A DNA stretch of 64,000 nucleotides from Gammaproteobacteria bacterium (GCA_012103455.1 WLWT01000001.1:4347288-4411287), one strand, 5' to 3'. Shown: positions 1-9,517, counted from the first letter of the stretch. Notes: generated by a model not told the origin, from the sequence alone. Made by a program: numbers and translations.

Positions 1-702
1 AGCAGTTGGTCGCGCATAGATACGCCCCAGTGGCGGTGGGTCAAGTGGCGTACGCGCTGTTTGAACCGTTCCTCGGTTTTGGCGGGCCAATGGAGGCGGC
101 CGCCTCGGAACGTGAATCCGAGAAATTGGCTGTCACTGACTTTGACCCCTTGGCTTTTGTCGATGTGAACCACCCGTTTCAGGCGGTGCTCCCGATAACG
201 AGTCAGGCTGCGCCATACGCACTCACCCGCGCGCTGGCTGCCCAGCACGATGATGATAGCGTCCGCGTACCGCGCCAACCGATGTCCCCGCCGCTCCAGC
301 TTCTTTGCCCAATCAGTCCAGCAAGCTGTTACTCAGCCACGGCGATAGCGGGCCGCCTTGAGGGACACCGGCTCGGGTCTCCGTGAACGCCTCGCCCTCC
401 ATGACACCCGCTCGCAGGTAACGGCCAATCAACTGCAAGACCCGTTCGTCCCTCACCTTCCGGTTCAGGCATGTCATCCGCCAATCGTGGTTGACCCGGT
501 CAAAGAACTTCGACCGGTCAATATCCACCGCATAGCGATGGCCCGTTTGGAGGTCGGCCTGTATCTGTCGCACGGCCTGAGGGGCGCTACGATACGGACG
601 AAACCCATAGCTATGGGTTGAAAAGTCCGGGTCGAACCATGGCATCAAAACCGGGGCGATGGCCTGCTCGATGAGCCGGTCAAGCACCGTCGGCATGCCC
701 AA
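1..702 (-). pseudogene. Group II intron reverse transcriptase/maturase remnant
   Basis: The minus strand from 702 down to the window edge encodes the middle and C-terminal part of an LtrA-type reverse transcriptase/maturase. Recognisable pieces are GMPTVLDRLIEQA, the palm segment YAVDIDRSKFFDRVNHD, GVPQGGPLSPWLSN and, in another frame, RYADAIIIV followed by FLGFTF. The gene is broken. The N-terminal 80 or so residues expected before GMPTVLDR are absent. A frameshift between about 313 and 345 separates the two halves. The catalytic YADD box reads YADA, so the second metal-binding aspartate is lost. The C-terminus runs off the window. This is a dead mobile-element fragment. Confidence 0.85.
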
Positions 703-952
703 TAAGCCAGAGTCCCGCTCGGCTAAAGCAAAATTACCCTACTCCCGCCGTCTTGAAGTCCATTCAGGGCATTACGACCGCCAATCTACCAGCAACCCGT
801 CCGGTTACCGCAAATCCATACCCGTGCCGTGGATACAACTCAAGGGCTATTGGCTCGGTCAAGCGGGTTTTACCATCGGCATCGAGCTTGAAGTCAAGAT
901 CAGCCAACAGCGTATGGTGATTACCCCCGCTTCTTCTGGTTGTACAACTTAA
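695..952 (+). CDS. SymE-like type I toxin-antitoxin toxin (possible)
   Basis: A short ORF of about 85 residues. Its C-terminal half resembles the SymE toxin family, which has an AbrB-like fold and cleaves RNA in the SOS-linked SymE/SymR system. The visible hallmarks are an RRLEV strand near residue 18, then IQLKGYWLGQAGF and a final ITPA strand; the family pattern is LxGxWLxxAGF followed by VxITP. The ATG at 695 is chosen, but an in-frame start also exists at 659, inside the antisense intron remnant. Its 5' end abuts the truncated group II intron gene, so it may itself be a fragment or cargo of a mobile element. I could not identify an antisense SymR RNA. Assignment rests on motif memory only. 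Confidence 0.5.
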   Translation: MPNKPESRSAKAKLPYSRRLEVHSGHYDRQSTSNPSGYRKSIPVPWIQLKGYWLGQAGFTIGIELEVKISQQRMVITPASSGCTT

Positions 953-1109
953 GGTTATATTGGGCTTAAGTAAGTGGCCAGCGTCAGATGGGCGCTGGCC
1001 TAACAAGTGCCATACAATGGCTTGAGGTAACTCATGTTGAAGCTGGGTGAACGGGTACAACACAAGACGTCCGGTTGGGGCCGAATTGTAGAGTTGAACC
1101 CCCGGTCGA

Positions 1110-1653
1110 GTGGGCGTGAGCGAGGCGGCCTCTGAGTTGAAGTTGCAAACCTCACAGCAAGCGACGACGAACTCCAATCACCACTTGCCAGTGGCCGCCA
1201 ATGGACTGGCACAAGACTTCTCAGCCACGGCGCCTAATCAAAAGTGGGTTCAAGACATCACCGACATGGCGGCCGGGCAGGGCTGGCTGTATTGGGCGGT
1301 GGTCATCGGCTGGTACTCACGCCAAGTCAGGCTGGTCGATGAGCGGGCGGATGAAGGCCACGCGGGTGTGTGATGCGCTGAGCATGGCGCTGATGCGCCG
1401 GGGCTGGCACGGTGACGTCACCGTGCACCGCGGCCAAGGCAGCCAGTCCTGTGCAAAGCGCTACCACGGCCGGCTCGCCAAGCACGGTTTGCACGCGAGC
1501 ATGAGTCAACGCGGCGGCGGTTGCGACAACGCTTGTGCCGAATCGTTGTCCCATACCCTCAAAGTCGGGCTGACACACGGCAACCGTTATGCCACCCGTG
1601 CAGCGGCTAGGCCACGAGGTATTCCAGTACAAAGTACCTGTCTAGGTCATTGA
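1110..1653 (+). pseudogene. IS3-family transposase (OrfB) fragment
   Basis: This stretch encodes a decayed rve/DDE integrase-core transposase of the IS3 family. In the first frame it reads LAQDFSATAPNQKWVQDIT and WLYWAVVIGWYSRQV. A frameshift near 1330-1345 moves the reading to another frame with MKATRVCDALSMALMRRGW, RGQGSQSCAKRYH, CDNACAESLSHTLKVGLTHGN. The usual HSDRGSQY box is degraded to HRGQGSQS, losing the second catalytic aspartate. The end of the protein and OrfA are missing. It is a non-functional remnant beside the intron debris. Bases 954-1109 and 1654-1791 on either side hold nothing I recognise. Confidence 0.85.
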
Positions 1654-1791
1654 TACGAATCATGTCCCGCTTCTTCAAGAACGTTTCCGGATATGGGCTC
1701 ACTGGCTGGGACTAGCTGCAGGCGCAAACCGGGTAATTCGGATAACTCCGCAAGCGGCGCGGCCCCGAAACCGGCGATGGGTAACCCTCGA

Positions 1792-3000
1792 TCAGTGAGT
1801 TTTGGAAGCAACGAGCCGGTATACCGTGCCGGCTAAATCCAGCACGTACACATTGCCCTTGGCATCCTCACCGAAGCTCGAAATGCTAAGCGCCGAATGG
1901 AGTTCGACACGATGCAGCCATTCATCACCGCGGCGCTGTAACGACCAGATTGTGCCGCTGCAATAGTCACCGAAGAAATAACGACCCGCCAGGGATGGGT
2001 ATTGTTGACCGCGGTACATATAGCCGCCGGTGACAGAGCAGCCTTCGGTATGGGCATATTCGGCGATCGGCCTCGTTAGATTCGTGGGCCGATCGGCGGG
2101 CCGGCGGCACGCGCTGCGCTCAAAACAACGGCTGCCCTCATACCAGCGCCAACCGTAATTTTGCCCGCCTTCAACACCAGCCGGCTGCCAGTTGATCTCC
2201 TCGCGCCGGTTCTGGCCCACGTCGGCGATAAACAGATCGCCCGTTAAAGCGTCAAATGAAAAGCGCCACGGGTTGCGCAATCCATAGGCCCAAATCTCCG
2301 CCCGGCCGGCGCCCGGGCGTGCGGCGAAAGGATTGTCCGGAGGAATGGCATAAGGCCTGCCACGGTCCACATCTATGCGCAACAGCGCCCCTAAGAGCGA
2401 ACGATTGTCCTGGCCCGCATCCAGTGGATCACCGCCAGCGCCACCATCACCCATGCCGATATAGAGATAGCCGTCTGGCCCAAACTGCAATTGCCCACCG
2501 TTGTGATTGCCGTACGGTTGCTCAACGCGCAGGAGAATCTGCTCGCTTTCGGGATCGGCTTGCCCGCCGCTACGCTTTAGGAATCTGGAGACAATGCTCG
2601 CCCCAGCATCGCCGGTATAGTTGACGAACACCGCCCCGTTGCTGGCATAGCGTGGATGAAATGCGGCGCTGAGCAGACCCTGTTCATTGCCGCGGGACGT
2701 TACGCGATCACGAATGTCCAAAAACACGCTAGCCGCCCCGCGTTCGCCTAGGCGGCGGATCACGCCGCGTTGCTCGACTACGAATACGGCGGCGCCAGCG
2801 TGGGTCAGGTAGACAGGCCGTTCAAAACCGGTTTGCACCGGCTCCAACTGGGCGACAGCGCCAGCGTCCGCCGCCAGTACCATGGCCATGACATTGGCAG
2901 CCACAGTACTGGCAACCATGACAACACTGGCCATAACAGCGCCGACGATAGGCCGCCGGCGCACAGCCGCCGTCAACACTTTAAGCGCTCGGATCATTGA
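1792..3000 (-). CDS. PQQ-dependent sugar dehydrogenase family protein
   Basis: About 402 residues from the ATG at 3000. Longer in-frame starts would overlap the upstream gene further, and this start overlaps it by only 20 bases. The N-terminus has a long hydrophobic signal or anchor segment (residues about 15-45), so the protein is probably exported. The rest is a six-bladed propeller of the soluble glucose/sorbosone dehydrogenase (GSDH, YliI-like) family. Visible motifs are NHNGGQLQFGPDGYLYIGMGDGG-type calcium/PQQ-site sequence, GLRNPWRFSFD and GDLFIADVGQNRREEIN. Family members oxidise aldose sugars with PQQ, but no PQQ biosynthesis gene lies here and the substrate is unknown. It is coupled to the DsbA-like gene upstream. 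Confidence 0.85.
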   Translation of the reverse strand, partial: SMIRALKVLTAAVRRRPIVGAVMASVVMVASTVAANVMAMVLAADAGAVAQLEPVQTGFERPVYLTHAGAAVFVVEQRGVIRRLGERGAASVFLDIRDRVTSRGNEQGLLSAAFHPRYASNGAVFVNYTGDAGASIVSRFLKRSGGQADPESEQILLRVEQPYGNHNGGQLQFGPDGYLYIGMGDGGAGGDPLDAGQDNRSLLGALLRIDVDRGRPYAIPPDNPFAARPGAGRAEIWAYGLRNPWRFSFDALTGDLFIADVGQNRREEINWQPAGVEGGQNYGWRWYEGSRCFERSACRRPADRPTNLTRPIAEYAHTEGCSVTGGYMYRGQQYPSLAGRYFFGDYCSGTIWSLQRRGDEWLHRVELHSALSISSFGEDAKGNVYVLDLAGTVYRLVASKTH

Positions 3001-4006
3001 GCGCCGCTTGCACCGCCGCTTCCAGATCGGGCGCCATACCGGTTTTGAGTTGCAACCGGCGGCCATTGACGTAGAGGGTTGGCGTCGAATTCACGCCCAA
3101 GCTGTTTGCCTGCGCTTCCCCCTTGGCCACAAAGTCCGCCGAGCGGGCAGCGGCGAAGCAGGCGTCAAACGCGGCGAGATCAAGGCCTACGTCGTCAGCC
3201 AAGGCACGGGGTGATTCTTCGGTGAGCGAGCGTTGCCGCTCGAAGGCGAGATCGTGATAGGGCCAAAACTTGTCCTGCTCAAGCGCGCAAGCCCCACCGC
3301 GCGAGACCAACCGGGAGATGCCGGAGGGATTGATGGGAAAGTCTATATAGACCACACGCACTTTGCCGGCATGCGCTTTCATCACCTGGTCCACCACGGG
3401 CGAAGCGGACTGGCAGTGGGGGCACTGGAAGTCGGCGAACTCGACGATGGTAACCGCAGCGTCAGCCGCTCCTTTGCTGGCAAAACCGGCCGTTTCGATA
3501 GCCAAACGGGGCGCTAGTGCGGGCGGCAGCTTATCGGTCAACTCACCGGATCGACGCAGGGCGGAGGCCATGGTCTGCTTGACCTCATCGTCCCGCCGCG
3601 AGGTTAAGTAGTCGGCGATTTGACCGCGCACCTGCGCCAACGGCATGCGAATGCGCGCTTGGTTTTGTTGGTAGAACTGTTCCACCTGCTCATCGGCAAT
3701 CTTCTCCGATGGCAATAAGCCGGCGCGCGCCTCTGCCTCGCTCTTACCCGACTCGCGCATCACTTTTTGCACTTGCAAGTCGAATACCGCATCGCGCACC
3801 ACTAGCTCGATGGCCTGGCGGTACGCCACATAGGCGTCGAACACGCGTTGGCGCTGCGCCGCCGTCAGCTCGGACTCGCTGAAGTTCTTACCGCCGAGGG
3901 CAAACAGCGCCCGTTCCTCGGTCGCCGCGCCCGGCAACGCGGCAGTCGCACAAAGTAGCGCCATGGATATTACGGCCACCCATCGCCGTCCTGCTATTGC
4001 TTTCAT
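2981..4006 (-). CDS. DsbA-family thioredoxin-fold oxidoreductase, periplasmic
   Basis: 341 residues with a cleavable signal peptide (positively charged start, hydrophobic core, cleavage near AAT at about residue 29). Residues 35-160 form a helical N-terminal region reminiscent of SurA/peptidyl-prolyl-isomerase-associated helices. From about residue 170 there is a DsbA/DsbG-like thioredoxin domain with the redox motif CPHC at 195-198 and the cis-proline segment STPTLYVNG near residue 305. It should catalyse disulfide formation or isomerisation in the periplasm, with an unknown partner. Its 3' end overlaps the start of the sugar dehydrogenase gene by 20 bases, implying cotranscription. The exact function within the DsbA superfamily cannot be fixed from sequence alone. 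Confidence 0.85.
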   Translation of the reverse strand: MKAIAGRRWVAVISMALLCATAALPGAATEERALFALGGKNFSESELTAAQRQRVFDAYVAYRQAIELVVRDAVFDLQVQKVMRESGKSEAEARAGLLPSEKIADEQVEQFYQQNQARIRMPLAQVRGQIADYLTSRRDDEVKQTMASALRRSGELTDKLPPALAPRLAIETAGFASKGAADAAVTIVEFADFQCPHCQSASPVVDQVMKAHAGKVRVVYIDFPINPSGISRLVSRGGACALEQDKFWPYHDLAFERQRSLTEESPRALADDVGLDLAAFDACFAAARSADFVAKGEAQANSLGVNSTPTLYVNGRRLQLKTGMAPDLEAAVQAALNDPSA

Positions 4007-4070
4007 TTACACGTGCTCCCTAGACATTGCATGTACCAACCAACATTTCAAAACTCCGCACCAACCCGGC

Positions 4071-4976
4071 TCAATTCGCCTTGCGCCGCGCCTCTTTCAA
4101 CGCCAGTTGCCCATAGCCGTTCAAAGACTCTACAACCTGAGCACGCTGACTCGAAGCCACCACCCGGTCCACCGTCAAGACAAGAGCGATAATCCTTTTA
4201 CGCATGGCGCGGCGGCGCTGGCGCTCGGTGAAAGACACCTCACCGGAGCGGCCCAACCAGGCTTCTAGCATCTGCAGCAAATCCTCACTGCTGGCCCCAC
4301 TATAGGCCTTATTATCAGTAGCCGATGGCTTAGCTATGTGTTCCAAGATCTGGAGTTCACGGGCATGATGCTCGGCCAGCCAGCGCGCCGCACCATCCGG
4401 TAACGCATCGATCGCCGGACCGACTGCGGCCCGTTGCGCTGCGTCCAAACCACCGCTCCACCTTTCGATTCTCTTGATTACCCGCGCGCGCCTAGCGGCC
4501 AAGCGTGCCTCGCGCTGCGGCTGCGCGTACTCGTCCATGGCTTTTGCGTGACGCTGGCGCGACGCATCCCTCAGCTCATCGACCTGCTCCGGTGTCAGTG
4601 TTTGCAGCACCGGCGCGATGGCCCCCGCGAAAGCCCTGCCAAGCGCCGCTACCCGTGCCTCGGCCTGGTCCAACCACTCATCGAGCGCGGGCTCCGCAAG
4701 ACCGTTCTCCACCTGCTCGCTCGCTTGTTGCAATAAGCTCGCGTATTACGCTAACTGCGTTTGCCGGTGCCATATATGCAAACGCTCTAATTCGCTCGCC
4801 AGCAGCTCTTTTTGCCGCCCATCCAAACTGACGAAGGTACCCAAGTACTGCGCCAGCAACCAATCCGCGTTGCCATAGAAGAACTCGGATCTGCTGCAAG
4901 CGGCCATCAAGCAAATGCAGCCCAGCAACACCACTTTAATGGCGCTGGCTTTAATGGCGCTGGCGCGCAGGCCCAT
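4071..4976 (-). pseudogene. DUF6279-family lipoprotein interrupted by an in-frame stop
   Basis: Two minus-strand segments in the same reading frame together make one DUF6279-type lipoprotein. The N-terminal part starts near 4976 with a lipobox (LMAAC), then FFYGNADWLLAQYLGTFVSL and WHRQTQLA. It ends at a TAA codon at 4746-4748. Reading on without a frame change gives YASLLQQASEQVENG and the remaining 220 residues of charged helical sequence. The family pattern around this point is WHRxxxLxxYAxLL, so the stop replaces one conserved-region residue; no bases need to be gained or lost. Either the gene carries a nonsense mutation (CAA to TAA is the simplest route) or there is a sequence error. The function of this outer-membrane-anchored family is unknown. 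Confidence 0.75.
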
Positions 4977-4998
4977 ACGGGCATACGGGCGGCTATGC

Positions 4999-5928
4999 TT
5001 AACTTTCTTCAACACCCATCGCTCGCCTGTCTTCACCGCCGAACAACTCCATCAGACGGCGCAGGAACATGCGCAGTTCCATAGACGTGACGGCAAAGTC
5101 CATATCCAGGCGCCCGGCATGATCATGCGCATCCACTTCTGCCGCCTCTTCCTTGATGATTTCCAAAAACCGCAGGCGGCGCACATTGAGGTGCTCATCG
5201 AGCATGAAACGCAAGCGTTCACCGTAGATGAGCGCTAATTTGATGACCTCCTTACCCGCTTCCAAGTGGGTCAGAATTTCCCTGCTGGCCAAGTCCTGAT
5301 TGCGGCACCGCACGGTCGCCCCGCCCTCCCCGGGCAGGCGTAGCTCGCACTCCTGCTCCACTTCCAGATCCGTGGGCGTAGCACCGTCGTTCAGCCACCG
5401 CGTCATCACCGCAATAGGCCGCTCCATAGTCACCGGCAAACTGATCGGCAACGCCCCTAGCGCATCTTGGAGCGCACCAGTGAAAGCATCGGCTTTGACA
5501 TCAGTGGCGGCGTCCACCAGCAGATAACCGTCGATGGGATCGATATAGCCGAAGGTTCGCTGCGAGCGGGTAAACGCCCGCGGCAACAGGTCGAAGCGCA
5601 CCTCATCCATCAGCCGCTCGCGTTCGCGCTTGGGCACAGAGAGTCCGCGCTCGCGCTCCATCGCCTCGATACGCTCCACCGCCGCCTCGCGCACAACGCT
5701 TGAGGGCAACAGCTTCTCTTCGTGACAACCGGCCATCAGCATAAAACCATTGGTCGCATGCACCAGCGGCGCGTCCTCGCCACCGCCCGGCGGCACGAAA
5801 CCGTAACTGGACATTTCCAGGCGGCCGCAAGCACTGAAGCGCTGCACCTCCAACCCTTCAGCCAATTGCTCGGGCGTCATGCGAAACGGCCGCAAAAAAC
5901 GGTAGATTTTAAGGCTTTTGAACCACAT
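4999..5928 (-). CDS. rdgC: Recombination-associated protein RdgC
   Basis: About 309 residues starting MWFKSLKIYRFLRPF, the classic RdgC N-terminus, and ending with MELRMFLRRLMELF. RdgC is a ring-shaped, nucleoid-associated DNA-binding protein that limits RecA filament formation and is typical of beta- and gammaproteobacteria. The ATG at 5928 is preferred over a start 15 bases upstream because it matches the family start. It also overlaps the pgi stop codon as TGATG, which implies translational coupling to pgi. Conserved central features such as SYGFVPPGG and FGYIDPIDGYLLVDAA are intact and the length is normal. Confidence 0.95.
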   Translation of the reverse strand: MWFKSLKIYRFLRPFRMTPEQLAEGLEVQRFSACGRLEMSSYGFVPPGGGEDAPLVHATNGFMLMAGCHEEKLLPSSVVREAAVERIEAMERERGLSVPKRERERLMDEVRFDLLPRAFTRSQRTFGYIDPIDGYLLVDAATDVKADAFTGALQDALGALPISLPVTMERPIAVMTRWLNDGATPTDLEVEQECELRLPGEGGATVRCRNQDLASREILTHLEAGKEVIKLALIYGERLRFMLDEHLNVRRLRFLEIIKEEAAEVDAHDHAGRLDMDFAVTSMELRMFLRRLMELFGGEDRRAMGVEES

Positions 5929-7571
5929 CAGATCTGCCGCCAATCCCGCACCCGCTGGATCAGACGGGCGGTGGATGCATCATGGACACCGGCCCTGCTC
6001 CCTGTCTCGCCGCGCCCTTGTTCGAGTTCCGGCTCTATGGCCTGCGCCAGCCGTTTGCCGAGTTCAACCCCCCACTGGTCGAATGAGTTGATGCCGAACA
6101 CGCATCCTTGCACGAATACTTTGTGTTCATACAGTGCCACCAACGCGCCCAAAGCATACGCATCCAACGAGCGCGTGACCAAGGTATTGCTGGGCCTGTT
6201 GCCGGGGAAGACCCGGTGCGGCAACAGGGCTGGCGCTGGCGGCATCCCCGCCAGCCCCGCGCGTACTTCATCTGGCGTTTTACCCCGCATCAACGCCTCG
6301 CCCTGGGCGATACAATTGGCCAGCAACAGGGTGTGATGACGGCCAACCGGATTGTGCGAATTGGCCGCCACTATAAAGTCGGCGGGAATCAAATGGGTCC
6401 CCTGGTGCAGCAACTGGTAAAACGCATGCTGGCCGTTGGTCCCCGGCTCACCCCACACGATGGGGCCCGTGGCGCCTGCAACCGCCGTGCCGTCCAACTG
6501 CACGCTTTTGCCGTTGCTTTCCATATCGAGCTGCTGCAAATAGGCGGGAAAGCGGTGCAAGTATTGATCGTACGGCAAGATCGCGTAGGACGCGGCGCCA
6601 AACAGTGCGCGGTACCACACCCCCAACATGCCCATGATGACGGGCATGTTCCGCTCTAGGGGCGCATCGCAAAAATGCTTATCCATCGCATAAGCGCCCT
6701 CGAGCATGCTCTCGAATACCTCGAAACCCACGTGACAGGCGATGGGCAGGCCGATGGCACCCCACATGGAGTAGCGGCCACCTACCCAGTCCCAAAATTC
6801 GAACATGTTCGCCGTGTCGATGCCGAATTCGCGCACTCCGGGGGGATTGCTGGATACCGCCACAAAGTGACGCGCCACGGCCGCTTCACCACCTAGGGCA
6901 TTGATGAGCCAGGCCCGTGCCGTGTGCGCATTGGTCAGGGTTTCTTGGGTAGTAAAAGTCTTTGACGCCACGATGAACAAAGTGCAGGCCGGATCGAGGC
7001 GCCGCAGTACCTCGCTCATATGGGTGCCGTCCACATTCGAGACAAAATGCGCCCGCAAGCCTGGCCGGGCGAACTTGCGCAACGCTTCACAGGCCATCGA
7101 CGGTCCCAGATCGGAGCCGCCGATGCCGATATTGACCACATCGGTGATGACGGCCCCGGTAAAACCGCGCCACTCACCGTTTCGCAGCCGCGCCGAGAAG
7201 GCTTTCATCTGCGCCAACACGGCCCGCACACTGGGCATCACATCTTGGCCATCGACCGTGATTGGCGTTGCGCCCCGGTGGCGAAGAGCGACGTGCAGCA
7301 CCGCCCTGTTTTCCGTCACGTTGATCCGTTCGCCGGCAAACATGGCCGCCCGTCTAGCCTCTACACCGCTGGCCCGGGCCAGTGCTATGAGCGCGGCCAT
7401 AGCCTGGTCGTCGATCCGGTTCTTCGAATAGTCCAGATACCAGGGGCCCGCGTCACAGGAGAATCTGCGCGCGCGCGCCGGATCGCCGGCGAAGAGCGCG
7501 CGCATGTGCTCAGGCGCGACCCGCTCATAGGCAGCGCGCACATCGTCCCATGCCGCAGCGCTCATCCCCAT
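5928..7571 (-). CDS. pgi: Glucose-6-phosphate isomerase
   Basis: About 547 residues, matching the roughly 549 of the enterobacterial enzyme. It interconverts glucose 6-phosphate and fructose 6-phosphate in the cytoplasm (glycolysis/gluconeogenesis). Signature segments are all present: VVNIGIGGSDLGP, FIVASKTFTTQETLTN, the ESNGKS region and GTNGQHAFYQLLHQGT with the conserved catalytic histidine. ATG codons at 7571 and 7565 are both possible starts, and neither has a strong Shine-Dalgarno sequence. The stop overlaps the rdgC start by one base (TGATG). Confidence 0.95.
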   Translation of the reverse strand: MGMSAAAWDDVRAAYERVAPEHMRALFAGDPARARRFSCDAGPWYLDYSKNRIDDQAMAALIALARASGVEARRAAMFAGERINVTENRAVLHVALRHRGATPITVDGQDVMPSVRAVLAQMKAFSARLRNGEWRGFTGAVITDVVNIGIGGSDLGPSMACEALRKFARPGLRAHFVSNVDGTHMSEVLRRLDPACTLFIVASKTFTTQETLTNAHTARAWLINALGGEAAVARHFVAVSSNPPGVREFGIDTANMFEFWDWVGGRYSMWGAIGLPIACHVGFEVFESMLEGAYAMDKHFCDAPLERNMPVIMGMLGVWYRALFGAASYAILPYDQYLHRFPAYLQQLDMESNGKSVQLDGTAVAGATGPIVWGEPGTNGQHAFYQLLHQGTHLIPADFIVAANSHNPVGRHHTLLLANCIAQGEALMRGKTPDEVRAGLAGMPPAPALLPHRVFPGNRPSNTLVTRSLDAYALGALVALYEHKVFVQGCVFGINSFDQWGVELGKRLAQAIEPELEQGRGETGSRAGVHDASTARLIQRVRDWRQI

Positions 7572-7655
7572 ATCCAATCAAGCTCTGCTAGAAAACAATA
7601 CTGCACAAAACAACATTTCAGCTAACCACAGTGGAACACAATAGAGGCTCGCCGG

Positions 7656-8096
7656 CTAACGCTGCGCTAAGCGCATCAAGAACTCGTAGCGCGAATTCAA
7701 ATAGCGCAAGTACGTGGTCAAAGCCGCTTTACGCAAGGCATCGTGCTGCGGGCCGTGGCGGGCCAGCCCCCTGAATATGTCCCGCCACCCGTGATCGCAG
7801 GAAAACCAACCGGTATCAAACACGGCCAGCACGTCGCGCAGCGATTGCCCATGGGCGATGCCGTAGCGGTATTCCGCTTGGATCCGCCGTGCCACCAAGC
7901 GCGTGTTGTGCGCCGCTTGCAACAACTCGGATTGCGGCATATCGCGAAATTCGCCGGCCCTGGACTGCGGGAAGCTATCCCGGCCAATCAAGCGCTCTTG
8001 AAATAAGCCAAGACGCGAGGGCATAGCACCCGCAGCCGTTGTCGGATGCTCGGCGTCACCCGCAATGATCGCTTGCTCGTGGTTAAGAGAAAACAT
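7656..8096 (-). CDS. Hypothetical protein
   Basis: A 146-residue ORF on the same strand as its neighbours, 84 bases before pgi and 41 bases after the beta-hydroxyacid dehydrogenase. I do not recognise a family. The composition looks like real coding sequence: mixed charged helices, an aromatic-rich middle (DTGWFSCDHGWRDIFRGLARHG) and a C-terminal helix LRYLNSRYEFLMRLAQR. There is no signal peptide or membrane segment. An in-frame ATG 24 codons further in is an alternative start. The function is unknown. Confidence 0.5.
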   Translation of the reverse strand: MFSLNHEQAIIAGDAEHPTTAAGAMPSRLGLFQERLIGRDSFPQSRAGEFRDMPQSELLQAAHNTRLVARRIQAEYRYGIAHGQSLRDVLAVFDTGWFSCDHGWRDIFRGLARHGPQHDALRKAALTTYLRYLNSRYEFLMRLAQR

Positions 8097-8137
8097 GTTC
8101 CAGCAAAATCAGGTCATGGAAGGTGCCGCGCTGGCGG

Positions 8138-9019
8138 CTAATCTTTGGCCAAATTGACGATAAGACTGGACGTATCCCAACGCCCGCCACCCTTGGCTTG
8201 CACCGCCGCGTAGAACTGATCGACCAACGCCGTGACCGGCAAACGGGCGCCGTGTTTATTCGCCTCGGCGATGCAGATCCCCAGATCCTTGCGCATCCAA
8301 TCCACCGCGAAACCGAACTCGAACTCATCGCGGATCATGGTTTTGCCACGGTTTTCCATCTGCCACGACTGGGCCGCACCTTTAGCGATCACATCGAGCA
8401 CCAAATCGCCGTCAAGGCCGGCCCGAAGGGAAAAATTGATCGCCTCCGACAGCGCCTGCACCAGCCCGGCGATGCAGATCTGATTGGCCATCTTGGTCAA
8501 CTGACCGTTACCCGCCGCGCCCATCAAAGTCACTGCCCGGCCATAGCTGTCCATGGCCGGCTTGCAACGCTCAAAGGTGTTGGCCTCACCTCCCACCATC
8601 ACCGTGAGTACGCCATTCTCCGCGCCCGCTTGACCACCCGACACCGGCGCATCCAAAAATCCCAAGCCCTGCTGTTTAGCCGCCGCCTCCAATTCACGGG
8701 CTAGATCCGCCGACGCTGTGGTGTGATCGACAAATATCGCGCCCTCACTCATGCCAGCGAACGCACCATCATCACCGTAGACCACGCTGCGCACATCATC
8801 GTCGTTACCGACGCAAGCGAAAACCACATCCGCCCCTTTGCCAGCCTGGCGCGGCGTCGCGGCGAATTCGCCTTTATGCTCAGCCATCCACTGCTCAGCG
8901 CGCGCCGCGGTGCGGTTGTACACGCGCACGCAATATCCTTTCGCGGCCAGGTGCCCTGCCATGGGATAACCCATAACGCCCAGGCCCAAAAACGCCACCT
9001 TGGCCAAGCTGTCACTCAT
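8138..9019 (-). CDS. NAD(P)-dependent beta-hydroxyacid dehydrogenase (HIBADH/GlyR family)
   Basis: About 293 residues from the ATG at 9019. The family start is KVAFLGLGVMGYPMAGHLA, whose GLGVMG is the dinucleotide-binding loop; in-frame codons further upstream are not conserved. The substrate-binding signature FLDAPVSGGQAGAENG and the catalytic lysine segment GNGQLTKMANQI are present. The fold is a Rossmann domain plus an all-helical C-terminal domain. Relatives reduce tartronate semialdehyde or oxidise 3-hydroxyisobutyrate or 4-hydroxybutyrate, and the sequence alone does not decide which. It may be cotranscribed with the YdcH-like gene 88 bases upstream. Confidence 0.9.
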   Translation of the reverse strand: MSDSLAKVAFLGLGVMGYPMAGHLAAKGYCVRVYNRTAARAEQWMAEHKGEFAATPRQAGKGADVVFACVGNDDDVRSVVYGDDGAFAGMSEGAIFVDHTTASADLARELEAAAKQQGLGFLDAPVSGGQAGAENGVLTVMVGGEANTFERCKPAMDSYGRAVTLMGAAGNGQLTKMANQICIAGLVQALSEAINFSLRAGLDGDLVLDVIAKGAAQSWQMENRGKTMIRDEFEFGFAVDWMRKDLGICIAEANKHGARLPVTALVDQFYAAVQAKGGGRWDTSSLIVNLAKD

Positions 9020-9107
9020 CGTCTGTGGTCTCCACTGTAGTCGCTGCAGCCAGAAGTATCTTCCCAAAGCCGCTACCCAAGCATTATCGATTGCAATGCG
9101 CACTCAA

Positions 9108-9317
9108 TCAGGCATTCAGATCGGGAATGAGCAAGCTTTCCAGCTTGTTGATCATATCTTTTAGAAAGAGCTTGCGCTTTTTCAAACGCCTTAACTGTAG
9201 TTGATCGGTGTAGACGGCCTCGCTGATGCGGGTTATGACATCATCGAGATCACGATGCTCAACGCGCAAGCCCTCCAGGCGCTCGCGCACCCTTCGCTCA
9301 TCTTCCGCGCTCAGCAT
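9108..9317 (-). CDS. YdcH/DUF465 family small coiled-coil protein
   Basis: A 69-residue highly charged helical protein matching the DUF465/YdcH family: ERRVRERLEGLRVEHRDLDD, then RLKKRKLFLKDMINKLES. Members are small cytosolic helical hairpins of unknown role. The length is typical. Bases 9318-9517 upstream hold only a short direct repeat (tttcgaccgcaggaa then tttcgactgcgggaa near 9375-9405) and the divergent spacing to the sulfatase gene. Confidence 0.85.
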   Translation of the reverse strand: MLSAEDERRVRERLEGLRVEHRDLDDVITRISEAVYTDQLQLRRLKKRKLFLKDMINKLESLLIPDLNA

Positions 9318-9517
9318 ATTTCAAAAGCCCCCGTTCTCCACGCGCCGCCTACGATACGCGCAGCCGCCGAGGATTTCGACCGCAGGAATTTCGACTGCGG
9401 GAATTTACGGCGGCATTACCGGCAAGATCCGTGGCGTGGCTTGCTGATAGGCTTTTCATGTAAGTCACCCGCGAACAGTCCTACCCCTTTATCGCAACCG
9501 CGAGTATAGCGACACCC

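Noticed and set aside
764..1177. A 137-residue ORF on the minus strand
   Set aside because: Much of it is antisense to the SymE-like gene and the IS3 fragment; it shows no recognisable domain.
1660..1790. A possible C-terminal protein scrap on the minus strand (LAELSELPGLRLQLVPASEP)
   Set aside because: It reads open but has no match I can name and no start; too short to call.
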